The notes beneath the pieces are model-generated. The model did not search any database, was not told where the DNA came from, and saw nothing but the letters and a program-made list of their open reading frames with translations. A stretch of 64,000 nucleotides of DNA, from the NCBI GenBank assembly GCA_033064195.1, contig JARBJD010000085.1, positions 186,001 through 250,000 of the forward strand, in the 5' to 3' direction. This document shows positions 10,590-26,599 of the stretch, piece after piece (the stretch's first letter is position 1; every line of letters begins with the position of its first letter). The translations under genes and the position numbers were made by a program. The stretch comes from Blattamonas nauphoetae (Eukaryota > Preaxostyla > Oxymonadida).

Positions 10590-11967
10590 CTACTTTTCGA
10601 ATGTCGGACTTTGGACAGACATCACATCGTCACAATCGGAGTTGTCATCTCCTTCCGATCCACTGCTTGTCCGCGGTTCTTTGTTCACTTCAACTTGTTC
10701 ATTGTCAGCTGCCGAAACGCATTCGGAACGCAGCCACGACGAGCTCACAACAAGACGAGACTTGTTTGACGGAAGAGCTTCGTCCTCACTCCCAATCACT
10801 TCGCGCAACTTCTGAATGGCTGCTTGTTGCTGTTCTCGTTGTGCTGTCTCTTCTGGGGTGGGAGGGAAAGGTGTGGACCAGTGAAGCGGATTCTCATCCA
10901 TCCACCACTCTGCGTCTCTGGCTTCCCTGTCTGCCCCGACCAGCTCCAGCTGCCTTTGGTTGTCTTCAAGTCGAGTCAGAACTGCCTCTGCCATCGCACG
11001 CAAGTCGATCGTGTTCACTTCGCTTCCACACTCGCACATGCCCAGCTCAGTCTGATTCCCAATCACTGCCGAATCGTCAGTTGGCGCCATCCCTCTTCCC
11101 TCCCACAAAACCAGCTCCTCGTCTGCAATCACACGCAATGCTCTGTAAATCATAAACATCAAATCAAAATATCGAAGAAGAAACAGAACGAGAGATGAGA
11201 ATTGAGAGATGACATACCTGACCAAGATGACACGAGTTCCATCAGAATCCAATCCATCCTCCGCCACGCAGTTCCCACACTCCAAAGAACGCCGAATCAG
11301 ACGGCTCGGGAGTGGAGAGAGCGACGTGTCCAGATGAACTCCATCAGAGCGAGTGAAGACATCCGCAGACCACGCTTCGGACACAACCACACCACTTCTG
11401 ATGACGAGAGAAAATGAAGGATCGTGGAGAAGAGGAGGAGAGAAAAGCGAAGACAAATGCGATGAAAAGTGAGGAAAGAGAAAGATGAGGAAGTCTGAAG
11501 ATACATGATAGCGACGACTTCGTTCGGATTCACGACACCTTCCAAAAACACTCCCACAGACGCACTGAATCCAGTCAGGAAGGGATGGTGAGAGCGAGCA
11601 AGCACGAGATTGAAGGGATGGCTGAGACAAGGACCGAGAACAGCACCTGCGAAGATCACAACGAGAGAGGCAGACACGATCCATCTGGAAACAGGGACGA
11701 GTGGTGAAGGACGATCGACAACTCAGCAGGGAAGAGCAGCTCGGCCAGAGCACGCGGTGACAGTTCAACGAAACACGAGTCGCACAGAAACTTCCTGCGA
11801 TGAGAGGAGAAGAGAGAGGAGAGAGGAGAGGAGAAACAATCAGAATCAAACCAGACACACTCGAAGTTCATAGCTCGCACAGCCGACTTCGCAAAGAGTG
11901 AACACTGCAAGGCACACGACGCATGACAGAACGCTCCACACTCCACACACACCAGCCCTGCATACAT
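10590..11967 (-). CDS. Cys-rich, SETD9-like SET-domain protein, copy A
   Basis: Spliced gene of at least five exons. Exon 1 encodes a cysteine cluster (C-x2-C, C-G-x-F-C-H-x-S-C); a second C-x2-C (FLCDSC) follows the first intron. The next exons hold a segment like the SET N-terminus (SASVGVFLEGVVNPNEVVA). Then comes ECGNCVAEDG, and after the last intron ALRVIADEELVLW, which matches the usual SET sequence A-L-R-D-I-x-x-G-E-E-L. This fits SETD9-type SET domains, although the NH motif is not clear. Introns end in CTTCGCAG, TTCAG or GACAG, and one is only 34 nt. The start ATG at 11967 is the one conserved in copies B and C. A TAG replaces the CAG codon of B and C near the C-terminus, removing about 24 acidic residues. 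The zinc-finger gene lies directly upstream. Confidence 0.5.
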
Positions 11968-12755
11968 TACACAGAAGAGCACACACCGTCGTCCATCCTT
12001 GCTGCCAACGAGCAGAAGCCGCAGATTGGCATCACTTCGTCTTCTGGTTCTCTGCTCACTTCACCTCTGCCCTGTCTTGGCTGAGCGAGAATGGCGAAAG
12101 AAGAACAACAAACTGGAGTGTTTATGTTGCGGATCGTTCGGTTGTGTACTGCCAGATTTGATGATTGAGAGAATACTTTCCCACATCCAGTGAAGGTGAA
12201 TTGGAAGGGTTTCTCGCCAGTGTGGGTTCTGTTGTGTTGGTTGAGAGCAGATGAAGTTGTGAACGCTTTCCCACATCCAGAGACTGTACATTGGAATGGT
12301 TTTTCACCAGTGTGGGTTCGTTCATGTGTTGTCAGATGAGAAGAAGTTGTGAACGCTTTCCCACATCCAGAGACTGTACATTGGAATGGTTTTTCACCAG
12401 TGTGGGTTCGTTTGTGTCTGTTCAGATCAGATGAAGTTGTGAACGCTTTCCCACATCCAGAGACTGTACATTTGTATGGTTTCTCTCCAGAATGGATTCG
12501 TTTGTGTGTTTTGAGAGTTGATGATTCCGTAAAAGCTTTTCCACATCCAAGGAAGGGGCATTTGAAGGGTTTCTCGCCAGTGTGGATCCGTTCGTGTTGT
12601 TTGAGACTTGTTAACTGAGAAAACGCTTTTCCACATCCAAGGAAGGGGCATTTGTACGGTTTCTCACCAGTATGTGTTCTTTCGTGAACATCGAGATGAG
12701 AGCGTTTATTCGTCGAATAATCACAATACGAGCACGTAAATCGCTTCAAGGACAT
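11967..12755 (-). CDS. C2H2 zinc-finger protein, copy A (7 fingers)
   Basis: About 262 residues. It starts MSLKRFTCSYC with a variant first finger, then six TFIIIA-type fingers (Y/F-x-C-x4-C-x12-H-x3-H) joined by HTGEKP linkers. The last finger has Phe in place of its first Cys. The adjacent fingers TTSSDLNRH, TTSSHLTTH and TTSSALNQH are near-identical apart from the recognition helix, a sign of recent finger duplication. Copies B and C stop at NTPVC; here a Cys codon replaces that stop, and the frame runs on for ~40 residues to just overlap the SET-like gene. The family role is sequence-specific DNA binding in the nucleus; the target is unknown. Confidence 0.85.
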   Translation of the reverse strand: MSLKRFTCSYCDYSTNKRSHLDVHERTHTGEKPYKCPFLGCGKAFSQLTSLKQHERIHTGEKPFKCPFLGCGKAFTESSTLKTHKRIHSGEKPYKCTVSGCGKAFTTSSDLNRHKRTHTGEKPFQCTVSGCGKAFTTSSHLTTHERTHTGEKPFQCTVSGCGKAFTTSSALNQHNRTHTGEKPFQFTFTGCGKVFSQSSNLAVHNRTIRNINTPVCCSSFAILAQPRQGRGEVSREPEDEVMPICGFCSLAARMDDGVCSSV

Positions 12756-12776
12756 CAATACTCTGAATGAGTGTGA

Positions 12777-12890
12777 TTATGTGGTGGATGTTGAGAATGT
12801 CGAAAATAGACATTCCAGCAATCCCAATATGTTGGGGCGATCTTCATCATTTGGCAAGATCTCTATAATTCTGGAAGTAAGGTTCTTCCT
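12777..12890 (-). promoter_or_regulatory. Conserved block upstream of the zinc-finger gene (copy A)
   Basis: A stretch including AAGATCGCCCCAACAT and TGCTGGAATGTC (read on the minus strand) recurs upstream of zinc-finger copies B (28451-28550) and C (32824-32923). In copy C it is open and in frame with the zinc-finger start, so it may be a 5' exon rather than a promoter. A stop breaks that frame here. Confidence 0.4.
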
Positions 12891-13059
12891 CTGTTGACTG
12901 TTCTGTTTTCCACTGATTTGGGTGCTCTTACTTGTTCTTATTCCAGAGCGACGAGACGAAAGGAAGACATTTGAAAAGTATCGTGATCCTTTAGTGAGAT
13001 GAACATATTTCATTCTTAGAGATGGTTTTGAATGCTATAGTTTGCCCCAAAGTACTCAA

Positions 13060-13463
13060 GAACAGTGAGAAACACGAGTCACTACTCTTCCTCCTCTCTC
13101 CTCGTTCTTCGCCAGTGTTTGAGTTGTGTTTGGCCCGAGTTGACCGAAGTTGATGGACTGATCATCGTGCTGTGTCCTTCCGCGGAGTAAAACAATGAAA
13201 TGCACACAAGCGAAGCCACAACCATATTATCACACCTTTACGTCGTCGTTTGAAACGACTTGTTCTCATGATTTGCTCATTCTCCCTCCAACCTTCCTCT
13301 TGGTTCAGCGATGATCTCACTCATCATGATTTCCTGTTTTGTTCTTCCTTTGAACGATCATTTCGTCTCAACATCATTGTTTTGCTCATTCTTTTTTCTG
13401 ACCCATAAGGAAAGTTTCTTAAAGACAACTCGATCAGAATGACCGAGATTCTTCCGAAAACTG
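13060..13463 (+). promoter_or_regulatory. 3' tail repeat and conserved upstream block, ARM-like copy 5
   Basis: 13070-13170 resembles the tails at 4430-4570 and 10190-10330 (GAGTTGACCGAAGTTGATGG). The family promoter motif (CTGACCCATAAGG) is at 13399-13411. A first ATG at 13439 is out of frame with the protein; the in-frame ATG is at 13464. Confidence 0.45.
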
Positions 13464-15347
13464 ATGTCATCCTCTCAGTTGCCATTTTCATTGGATTGCT
13501 CGCCTTTCCTGAATTGGAGCGGGGAAAAACTTGAATCTGAACACGAAAAGGTCGTAATCTTTCGATCTCTCGTTGCCACATTGAAGTTTCAGCCTGCACT
13601 TGATGACTCTCTGGAAGCAAAAATCGTGAAATTTCTCGATTCTGTGAGACTGTATCTTCAAGAATCAACAGATGAATTTATCAGCAGCCTTGCACGAAAT
13701 CCTGATGAATCTATGACGGACTTCGTACAGTCAATTGGGGTGCTCATTACTTCGCCCAGTCATGCTGTTACCACCGCTGCAATGAAAATGCTCGATTCTC
13801 TGTCGTTGTGGTGTTCACAGAACATCCATCTGTCCCAATAATTTTGAAAGAATCCATCCGTTTCACTGGTCTTTCTATCAAATTCTGTCTATTCTTGTTC
13901 CAGGAACAGATTAAAGTCCTCAATCTCCACGGATATCTTCTCTCAAAACTTCGTTTCTACACATCCTCTTTTCAAGCACTGACTCTCCAACCTTCATTGT
14001 GACCTCACTGCTCCACCTTTGATAAACTGCGTTCCACTCAGATCGATGTACATCAAGTCACATGTGTGAAGATCGGGTGTGCTCTTTTCACTTTCTTTGA
14101 AACTCGTAGCACCTGAAAGCGGATTCTCTTTTTCCATGACGGTTACTCTTGGAGATTAAGATAATGATGTCCCAATGTCTCTTCACCAGTGTCAAACAGA
14201 CATATAAAACCTGTTTGTTCTCAATTATCTCTCATAATTTCAGATAGACAAAGGAAAGGAGTGTTCAGGACACGATCGATGATGATCTTGCCAGATGGGT
14301 GCAAACATGTGTCCAATTCAAGAAAAAATACTTGTACTCCTGGGTTCATGCAGAAATCTAATTTCAACTGATAATTCAAGTGCAATAGAGCATTTTCGAG
14401 ACTATTGAGTATTTTGCCTCTATTTCTTCACAATACATCTTATCCGTACTCTCCATTGTAGAACCTTCTTTTTTCACATTGTCTCACCTCATGATCTTCT
14501 CTCATCTGTTTTTGAAACAATAAATGTGTTCAATTGGCGTTTCAAAAAAGTGTCGTTTCTCGTCACGATCGAAGCTCAATTTCGAAACAAACCCCTTTTC
14601 CATCATATTTGAGTGATTTTAAGAATTTGGAGAAAAATAAAAAAAGTGAAACCATCCATAGTGTTTTGGCTCTTTTCAAAATTATTGGGACATCTTACCC
14701 TCGTCAAAGCTGATCTGATCCCTCAATTCGTCATCACTCTCAATCCACTCTCTCTTCCATTTGACAACGCAGTCGATATCCACAACAACCTCATGACAAC
14801 CCTCAGGAACTTTGTCTGGCTCACAACTACGGATGGTCTCGCCTCTCTCGCAATTCATGATCACAATGCACAACAAGCTGTTCACGAGACTGTTCTGAAG
14901 CAAGTTCTCGTCCCTTCGGAGAAGTATATATGCCATTTATGCATCAACCGTTATTCGATCATCGATGGGGAACAATCAGAGTATTTTCTGACACTCCTCG
15001 CCCGACTCCTCCGAATATCTCCTTCTTATCAACCAAAAATAGATTTTGTCCTATATCTGCCAGTCTCTCTCACGATTCCAAGTTGTCTCGCATTTTTCGA
15101 AGCTGATCACTCAATCTGGTATTTTCTGGATGAAATGGTCGATTCCCAGCGGGAATGGACCGAACAAAGGGGAGAAACACGACAGATGGGGAATGTAGTG
15201 TATCGAATGTTGAGAATGGAGGGCATCGAAGATATGATTGAAGAAATACTGCAAAATGACAGAAACACATACTGCGGAAGATGTATTGTTGCCTTATCGA
15301 TCAGATGGAACAACCTGCGGGGCATGAACCTTCCCTTATGGAGATAG
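13464..15347 (+). CDS. ARM-like tandem family protein, copy 5, split by a DNA transposon
   Basis: Coding sequence 13464-13831 (MSSSQLPFSLDC ... NIHL) continues at 14696-15347 (TLVKADLIPQFVITLNP ... GMNLPLWR). Between them are an 860-bp element and one 4-bp target duplication. The parts sum to 1020 bases (339 codons plus stop) with no internal stop. The joined reading NIHL-TLVKADLIPQ matches copy 4 (FNLTLVNADLIPQ), so the split is exactly at the insertion and the gene is otherwise undamaged. It has the promoter block and the 3' block. Start codon choice: the upstream ATG at 13439 is out of frame. Confidence 0.75.
13832..14691. mobile_element. 860-bp non-autonomous DNA transposon in ARM-like copy 5
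   Basis: 18-bp terminal inverted repeats (GTCCCAATAATTTTGAAA at the left and its reverse complement at the right) are flanked by a 4-bp duplication ATCT (13828-13831, 14692-14695). The interior is AT-rich with no transposase. It is unrelated in sequence to the element at 4991-5893. Confidence 0.85.
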
Positions 15348-17139
15348 AAACATGCCAGCACCGACGGACGTTTCGAACTGTTTCTGACTTCTTTTGGACA
15401 ACAAACACTGTTTGGCTGTGATCTTTGTCGGCTCTGGCATCACCTCATGGTTTTCTTTGCCGGAACGGTTCGGATTATCTCTCGCCAGTCTCGCTCGATT
15501 GTCGACACACTCTCCTGACTCTTCCACTCTCGCACTGCTCCTCTGTGGAAGTCAATACGTCGATCAATCGATCCAATGTGACGATCGGCGGGATTTTGTG
15601 ATTGCGTGGTTGTTATCCAAAATGGTGCTCTCTTGATGATTGATTTTTATCATGAAAGACATTTCAAACACCATCTTCCTCTCTCCCTCCGCCTTCTTGC
15701 TTGCTGGGCGAAGCGACACTGAAGATCTCGTTCCCTGCTCAGTTACCACCCTCCCACTCCCCTCTGCCTCTCCCCTCACCACACTCGGTGTGGCGTGTGC
15801 TGATGGTTGTTCCTTCCACACACCCTTCCGCCCTCCTGTTTGGGTCCTGCCCAACTTTCTTCTTTTCTCGAGTTTTATCAACTGCACTCTCCGACGTGTT
15901 GATTCACTTTTGTTTCTGTGGCACCGTAACAATATTGCATGAACGTGACATGAACGATGAGAACAATGCGAATCGGGGACGATCGTTCTTCGAAAGATGA
16001 TTCTTGAAGACTTGGAGGACACTCTGGAAGGATGTTGAGCAGTGCAAGCGGAGATTGGGGAAGAACAGATGCTGAACACTCTCCTTCATTCTTCTTCACC
16101 GCCTCTCTCACACTGCTGCACTGTTCGCACTGCTCGTTTCTGAAAAGCAATGTATGGCTTCGAAGACACGATCGAACAACGCCATGAAAACGAGCAAGCA
16201 AGATCATGATTGTCATTGTCACAAGTTGAAAGAATTGAGACGTGTGTTGGGAGGAAACAAGGCTGAGCAAGCATTTCTCAGGAAGGAGGGACGAGGAATG
16301 GGATCGAAAACACGAAGAGTCGAGTGGAAGGAAGGACGAGGAAGAGAAGAACAGACTCTGCGATACCCAGAAAGAACAGGATCCGGCGATCTCATTCGGA
16401 ATGGGATGGCTGGAAGTGGAAGTGAGAGACGGAGGAAAAAGCGAAGAAAACAGACCAACACGTGTTGGATGGAGAAGGCGAGCATGAGACGAGAAAGAGA
16501 GGTGGAGGAACTGGAAGTGATCGAATGCTGGACAAGCCGAACGCATCATCGAGACATGAATGTTCAGAAGAGAAGGAAGAAGAGAAAGAAAGAGCGGGGA
16601 GAGGCAGAAGAGACACACACGAGGAAAAGAGGGAGAAGTGCATAACTCCCCTCCCGCACATCTCTCCGCCTGTCTCTGCCGTGGAAGATGAAGCTCGGCG
16701 TCGCTTTTCATCCCTCCATTCCACCCTTTCTTCTTCGAAATGGTGGTCAGCTGGTGCTTCTTTTGGTTGATCGGACTGACTCTGTCTTGCTCTGTTTCGA
16801 CGTGTGCGTGTGCACCCTCTCTGCGCTGACGTGACACAGACACAAACACGGGAACACGATCCTTGGCGAATTGTGGCTGTTTTCGTTCTTTCAGCCTTCC
16901 CAGACTTCGATGCGAGGAGCGACGGATCTCGCTCCAATCCTTCCTTGGTGATCCTCAACACTTTGGCTCTTCTTTTGTCTCTTCTCGCCCTTCTTGCCAT
17001 CCATTCATCGATCACCGTCAGCACTCACTGTCTTTCACCATCTCCATTCTCCTCTCATTCTCACTTCTTCATTCGTAAATCGTCTCAACACTCGTTCATC
17101 GCTTTTGTTACCCCTTTTTGGATGTCAATTTCATCTCAA
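15348..17139. other. No supported gene; 3' block, short C-rich remnant and GA-rich repeat
   Basis: 15348-15520 is the shared 3' block of the ARM-like unit. Around 15740-15780 there is about one degenerate unit of the 38-bp minisatellite. 16190-16790 is GA-rich and resembles 2200-2880. Open frames on both strands through the GA-rich part are low-complexity. No gene is supported. Confidence 0.5.
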
Positions 17140-17199
17140 TCTCTTTCTTTGACTCATTGTTCTAACCAATAACGAGCGTTTTTTCCTCCATCAATCAGA
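17140..17199 (+). promoter_or_regulatory. ARM-like family promoter block in front of the kinase gene
   Basis: CTCATTGTTCTAACCAATAACGAG and a terminal ATCAGA-ATG reproduce the block seen before the ARM-like genes, but what follows is a kinase gene. The block was probably carried here by the same duplications. Confidence 0.5.
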
Positions 17200-17289
17200 A
17201 TGAACGATGTACTACGGTTCACCGTGGACGATGATTATGAGAGTCGTTGTGGTTTGATCTTTCATTTCTCAATCCGAACCAGCGATTGA
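17200..17289 (+). other. Upstream open reading frame (29 codons) before the kinase
   Basis: The ATG at the position where ARM-like genes start opens a frame that ends in TGA six bases before the kinase ATG (17295). It may be a relic of the ARM-like start or a translational control uORF. Expression is not known. Confidence 0.4.
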
Positions 17290-17294
17290 TCAAG

Positions 17295-18606
17295 ATGTCA
17301 AAACCAGTTAAGGTACCCGATGGATGTATGTTCTTTTCCTGCTTTTGATAGGCATCTGGTTGTTTTACTTGTTCAGATACGTTCGTGAGAACAATCAGCT
17401 CTGGTGGCTTCGGAAGTGTTGTTGAATTGATGGAGAATTCGACTCAGGAACATTATGCTGGAAAGATGATTCCGTGCATGACTGCAAAAGACGAGGAACG
17501 AATAGACCGTGAAGTTAATCGACTTCGAAAGTTCACTCATCTGGGAATCGTTGGACTGAAAGAAGTTGCATCGATGGACAACATGAAAGTGATTGTGATG
17601 GAACTTGGAGGACATTCACTTGCGGATATCGTTCGAGATCACACATCTCGTGGAGTTCTTGTGGCGCGCGATGTTTGATCTTGTTTTGTTGTTTTCTCAT
17701 TGATTGTGGTTGATTTTGTTGTTCTTTGGGTGGGATGTTGTTCATTGATTGATTATTGTTGAATTTCTCTTTCTGTTGATTCTCAGGTTGTTTATCGAGT
17801 GATGGTTGACACTTCGTCGGCGTTGAACTTGATGCACAACGACTCAAGCGGGGCGACAGCACATGGAGATGTGAAGATGGAGAACATTCTTCTGTTTCCA
17901 GGGGGACACTTCAAATTGTGTTTGTCTTTCTCTCCGTTCACATCTTTTTCTTCTTTCGACATTCTACGATTCCTTCATTTCTGCTTTCTCGTCTTTCATT
18001 TTCTTGTTTTCTTATGATTCTTATTTTGATTTTTGTAATTATTCGTTTTTTGGGAGTTCAGGTGATTTGGGGGCGGCAGAATCGGAAGATGTGAACTCAT
18101 CGCATGGAGTCATGTCTCAACTGTATGTGTCGCCGGAACGAATGGAATCGGAAACAGGAAAGGCGACGTGCTCATCGGATGTGTGGGCGTTGGGGATTGT
18201 TCTTCACTGGCTTCTGTTTGGAGAGCCGCCTTTCAAGAGTCAGAATGCAGCTCGATTGTTTCGAGAGATTGGGTCGTTCCGAGTGTCGATGATTGGTTCG
18301 AGTTGTGGAGGAGAAGAACGAGCGCTTCTGATGCGAATGTTGGATCCTGTTTGCATCTTCTCTTCTGTTCTTTCTTCATCGATTTTCTTTTTCTTCCTTC
18401 TCTTCGTGCTTGGTTTTTTTTTGTTTTCTGTTCAGAATCCAGAGACTCGAGAGACAAGTCGTCAATTGTGTTCTTTTGGAGTGTTTCGTTGCCTTGTGAA
18501 CACTCCTTCAGGGGTTTGGAAACTGAAAGATGCTGACGACCAGGAAAACTCCGACAAACTGAAGAACGCTGCACGATTGGAAACAGAACAAGCTTTGACT
18601 GGCTGA
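17295..18606 (+). CDS. Ser/Thr protein kinase, five exons
   Basis: Exons 17295-17325, 17377-17672, 17787-17919, 18062-18348 and 18436-18606 splice in phase. Visible kinase motifs: a glycine loop ISSGGFGSV with Ser for the first Gly; the VAIK lysine in HYAGKM; a catalytic loop AHGDVKMENILL, i.e. HGD instead of HRD with Lys and Asn kept; DLG in place of DFG; SPE in place of APE; and DVWALGIVLHWLLFGEPPF in the C-lobe. It is probably an active or weakly active kinase of the NEK/CAMK-like protist type; the subfamily is uncertain. The frame ends at a TGA (18604-18606), but the same frame continues straight into a long coiled coil, so the stop looks like a nonsense change in a once longer protein. 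It is preceded by an uORF and an ARM-family promoter block. Confidence 0.75.
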
Positions 18607-19488
18607 GCACAAGACAAAGAAACGATTGAGTGGTTGGAAATGGAGTTGAAGAAAGAGAAAGAGAGAACAGCTCAACTGGCAATCGAACTGGAGGAATACA
18701 AGCGGACACGAGAACTTCTGTGCGAGGAAGAACAAGCACATCAAGATGAGATACTCAAAGTGCAGTTGTTGGAGGAAGAGCTGTCTGCAGCACGGGAGGC
18801 ATTGATCAAAGAACAAGAGGAACACAAAGAGACGCGAGTACAACTGCACGAGCAATCGCACACACGTCAAAGCAACGCCATCCAAATGCGATTGTTGGAG
18901 GAAGAACTATCGACAACACGGGAGGCGTTGATCAAAGAACAAATGGAACTCAAAATGACGCGAGAAAATCTGCAGAAGCAATCACAAACTTGTCAAAGCA
19001 ACGCAATCCAAATTCAGTTGTTGGAGGAAAACCTGTTGACATCGCAAAAGACACTGCTCCAAGAACAGGAGGAACACAAAAAGACGCAAGAACTTCTGCA
19101 CGAGCAATCGCACACACGTCAAAGCAACGCAATCCAAATTCAATTGTTGGAGGAACAACTATCGACAACACGGGATAGATTGATCAAAGAACAAGAGGAA
19201 CACATAAAGATGCACCAACTTCTGCGCGAGCAAGCACAAGCACTTCAAAGCGATGCCATCCAAATTCAGATGTTGGAAGAAGAACTCTCGGCTGTGGAGG
19301 ACGCGCTGCTCAAATAATTGGAACATCACCGCACGATTCAACAACTCCTGCGCGAGCAACCACAAGCACGTCAAACCGACGCAATCCAAGCGCCATCATC
19401 GGAGCAAACTCTCCCAGTTCCCAAAGAAGAGATCGGGAGAGCGAAGGAAGCCACAGAACAGCAGCACACTGTTTCGAGGATGGAGTGA
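18607..19488 (+). pseudogene. Coiled-coil tail of the kinase, downstream of an in-frame stop
   Basis: This is in the same frame as the last kinase exon, after the TGA at 18604. It encodes a Glu/Gln/Leu-rich coiled coil built from a 42-residue repeat (LLEEEL ... REALIKEQ ... SNAIQIQ). A second in-frame stop (TAA, 19315-19317) falls in the fifth repeat at a position where other units have a Gln codon nearby, and the frame then runs on to 19488. Two nonsense codons in an otherwise clean repeat frame point to recent decay of the tail, or to the coil being expressed as a separate protein from the ATG at 18634. Confidence 0.6.
18769..19317 (+). repeat. 126-bp tandem repeat encoding 42-residue coiled-coil units
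   Basis: The TTGGAGGAA landmark recurs at 18769, 18895, 19021, 19147 and 19273, exactly 126 bases apart, so the array has expanded in whole codons. Confidence 0.85.
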
Positions 19489-19936
19489 TGTCTACTTTGG
19501 TTTCCTGGATTCAGTCTCTCCACTTCCCAGCTTGGCGAATCCATTAGAAATGATGTTGCCCGTCTGTTCTTCTCTCTTCTCATCTTCTCAGACTCTGTCA
19601 GTCTCACCAGATACGGTCGTGTCTTGTGTTCCTCACCATCATTTCGTTCACTTGAAAATTACAGCCCGATTTTGAAAAATGGAGATTGCATCCGAGTGAT
19701 CCTCATCTTGTCTTTGGTGGTACAGTCTTCCGAATCACTATCCTGTGGGAGTGGATCCTGTAAGTGCAAGTTGACGTTCCGAGCAGCGATTGAGAGAGAA
19801 ACGAGAACAAGATGAGCGAAGACTTCCCGTCTGTGACGATAAACACCTACGACGAAGCTGAGACATCCTCTTTCATTTCGAAGACACAAAAGATGTTGAA
19901 GAAAGTTCTCGTTATTCATTAGATTGTTCGCCAGTG
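19489..19936. repeat. Boundary segment of the duplicated unit (copy B)
   Basis: No gene. 19490-19610 matches 29570-29690 (CTTCCCAG..TGGCGAATCCATT then CTCAGACTCTGTCAGTCTCA), and 19870-19936 matches 10450-10540 and 29980-30034. It marks the 3' edge of the zinc-finger/SET unit. Confidence 0.55.
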
Positions 19937-21349
19937 TCATTGAAGTGGGAAGAATGAGAAAGTCTCAAAGTCGTAAAAATCAACATCCTCTCCTCGTTCC
20001 TGCTCCTCGAGTGTTGGACTGCGGAAAGGTGTCACATCGGCCCAATCGAAGATGTCATCTCCTTCCGATTCACTGCTTGTCCGCGGTTCTTTGTTCACTT
20101 CAACATGTTCGGTGTCAGCTGCCGAAACGCATTCTGAGCGCAGCCACGACGAGCTCACAACAAGACGAGACTTGTTCGACGGAAGAGCGTCTTCATCACC
20201 CCCAATCACTTCGCGCAACTGTTGAATGGCTGCTTGGTCGCGTGCTCTTTGTGGTGTCTCTTCTCTGGTGGGAGGGAAAGGCGTTGACCAGTGAAGCTGA
20301 TTCTCACCCATCCACCACTCTTCTCCTCTCACTTCGCTGTTCCTCTCCTCAAACTCCAGCTGCCTCTCGTTTTCTTCAAGTCGCGACAGCACAGTTTCGG
20401 CCATCGCACGCAAGTCGATCGTGTTCACCTCGCTTCCACACTCACACATGCCCAGCTGTGTCCGACTCACAAGCCCGATCGAATCGTCTCTCGTCGCCAT
20501 CCCTCTTCCCTCCCACAACACCAGCTCCTCGTCTGCAATCACACGCAGTGCTCTGTCAATCACAAATATCGGAGAAGAAACAGAACGAGAGATGAGAGAA
20601 GAGAGAAGCCAACCTGACAAAGATGACACGAGTTCTATCAGTATCCACTCCGTCCTCCGCCACGCAGTTCCCACACTCCAAGGAACGCCGAATCAGACGG
20701 CTCGGGAGAGGAGAGAGCGACGTGTCCAGATGAACGCCATCAGAGCGAGTGAAGACAGCCGCAGACCACGCTTCGGACACAACCACACCACTTCTGAAGA
20801 AGAGAGAAGAAACAAGAATCAGAGAGAAGGAGAGGAAGGGAGGAATGGGAAAGACGAAGAAGTGAAGATGAAAGAGAAGTGAGGAAGTATGAAGATACAT
20901 GATAGCAACGAATTCGTTCGGATTCACGACACCTTCCACAAACACTCCAACTGACGCACTGAACCCAGTCAGGAAGGGATGGTGAGAGCGAGCAAGCACG
21001 AGATTGAAGGGATGGCTGAGACTAGGACCAAGAACAGCACCTGCGAAGATCACAACGAGAGAGGCAGACACGACCCATCTGGAAACAGAGAAGTGTGGTG
21101 AAGCACGATCGACAAATCGCCAGGGAAGAGCAGCTCGGCCAGAGCAGGCGGGGACAGCTCACCGAAACACGAGTCGCACAGAAACTTCCTGCGAAGAGAG
21201 GAAAGGAGAGCGGAGAGAGAATCAGAATCAGAACAGACACACTCGAAGTCCATCCCATGAATCGCCGACTTCGCAAAGAGTGAACACTGCAAGGCACACG
21301 ACGCGTGGCAGAACGCCCCACACTTCACACACACCAGCCCTGCACACAT
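19937..21349 (-). CDS. Cys-rich, SETD9-like SET-domain protein, copy B
   Basis: Same exon layout as copies A and C. The ATG at 21349 opens MCAGLVCVKCGAFCHASC. Intron 1 starts GTGTGTCTG and ends CTTCGCAG before KFLCDSC. A 34-nt intron follows FPDG, then AVLGPSLSHPFNLVLARSHH and the SET-like ASVGVFVEGVVNPNEFVA. A pyrimidine-rich intron precedes SGVVVSEAWSAAVF, and a last intron precedes ALRVIADEELVLWEG. The C-terminus is acidic and Phe-rich (DFYDFETFSFFPLQ). Nearly every difference from copy C is conservative, so the protein is likely under selection. A SET domain would suggest protein-lysine methylation; the missing clear NH motif leaves activity uncertain. Confidence 0.5.
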
Positions 21350-21486
21350 CACACAGAAGAACACACACCGTTGTCCATCCTTGCTGCCAACGAGCAGAAG
21401 CCACAGATTGGCATCACTTCGTCTTCTGGTTTTCTGCTCACTTCACCTCTGCTCTGTCGTGGCTGAGCGAAAATGATGAATGAATA

Positions 21487-26568
<5,082 letters not shown>

Positions 26569-26599
26569 GGGTTGTTACGGTGAATGCGGCAATGTTGTG

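Noticed and set aside
11967-12100. Zinc-finger and SET-like parts as one PRDM-like fusion protein in copy A
   Set aside because: Copies B and C stop at NTPVC before the SET-like gene; the extension in A results from loss of that stop and runs in a different frame from the SET-like gene.
16154-16770. Glu/Lys/Arg-rich open frames
   Set aside because: They lie in the GA-rich repeat shared with 2200-2880, which is open by composition; no conserved protein between the two copies.
18604-18606. TGA read as a sense codon (changed genetic code)
   Set aside because: Several genes here (47500, 56141, 33131, zinc-finger copies B and C) end at TGA in the right place, so TGA works as a stop.
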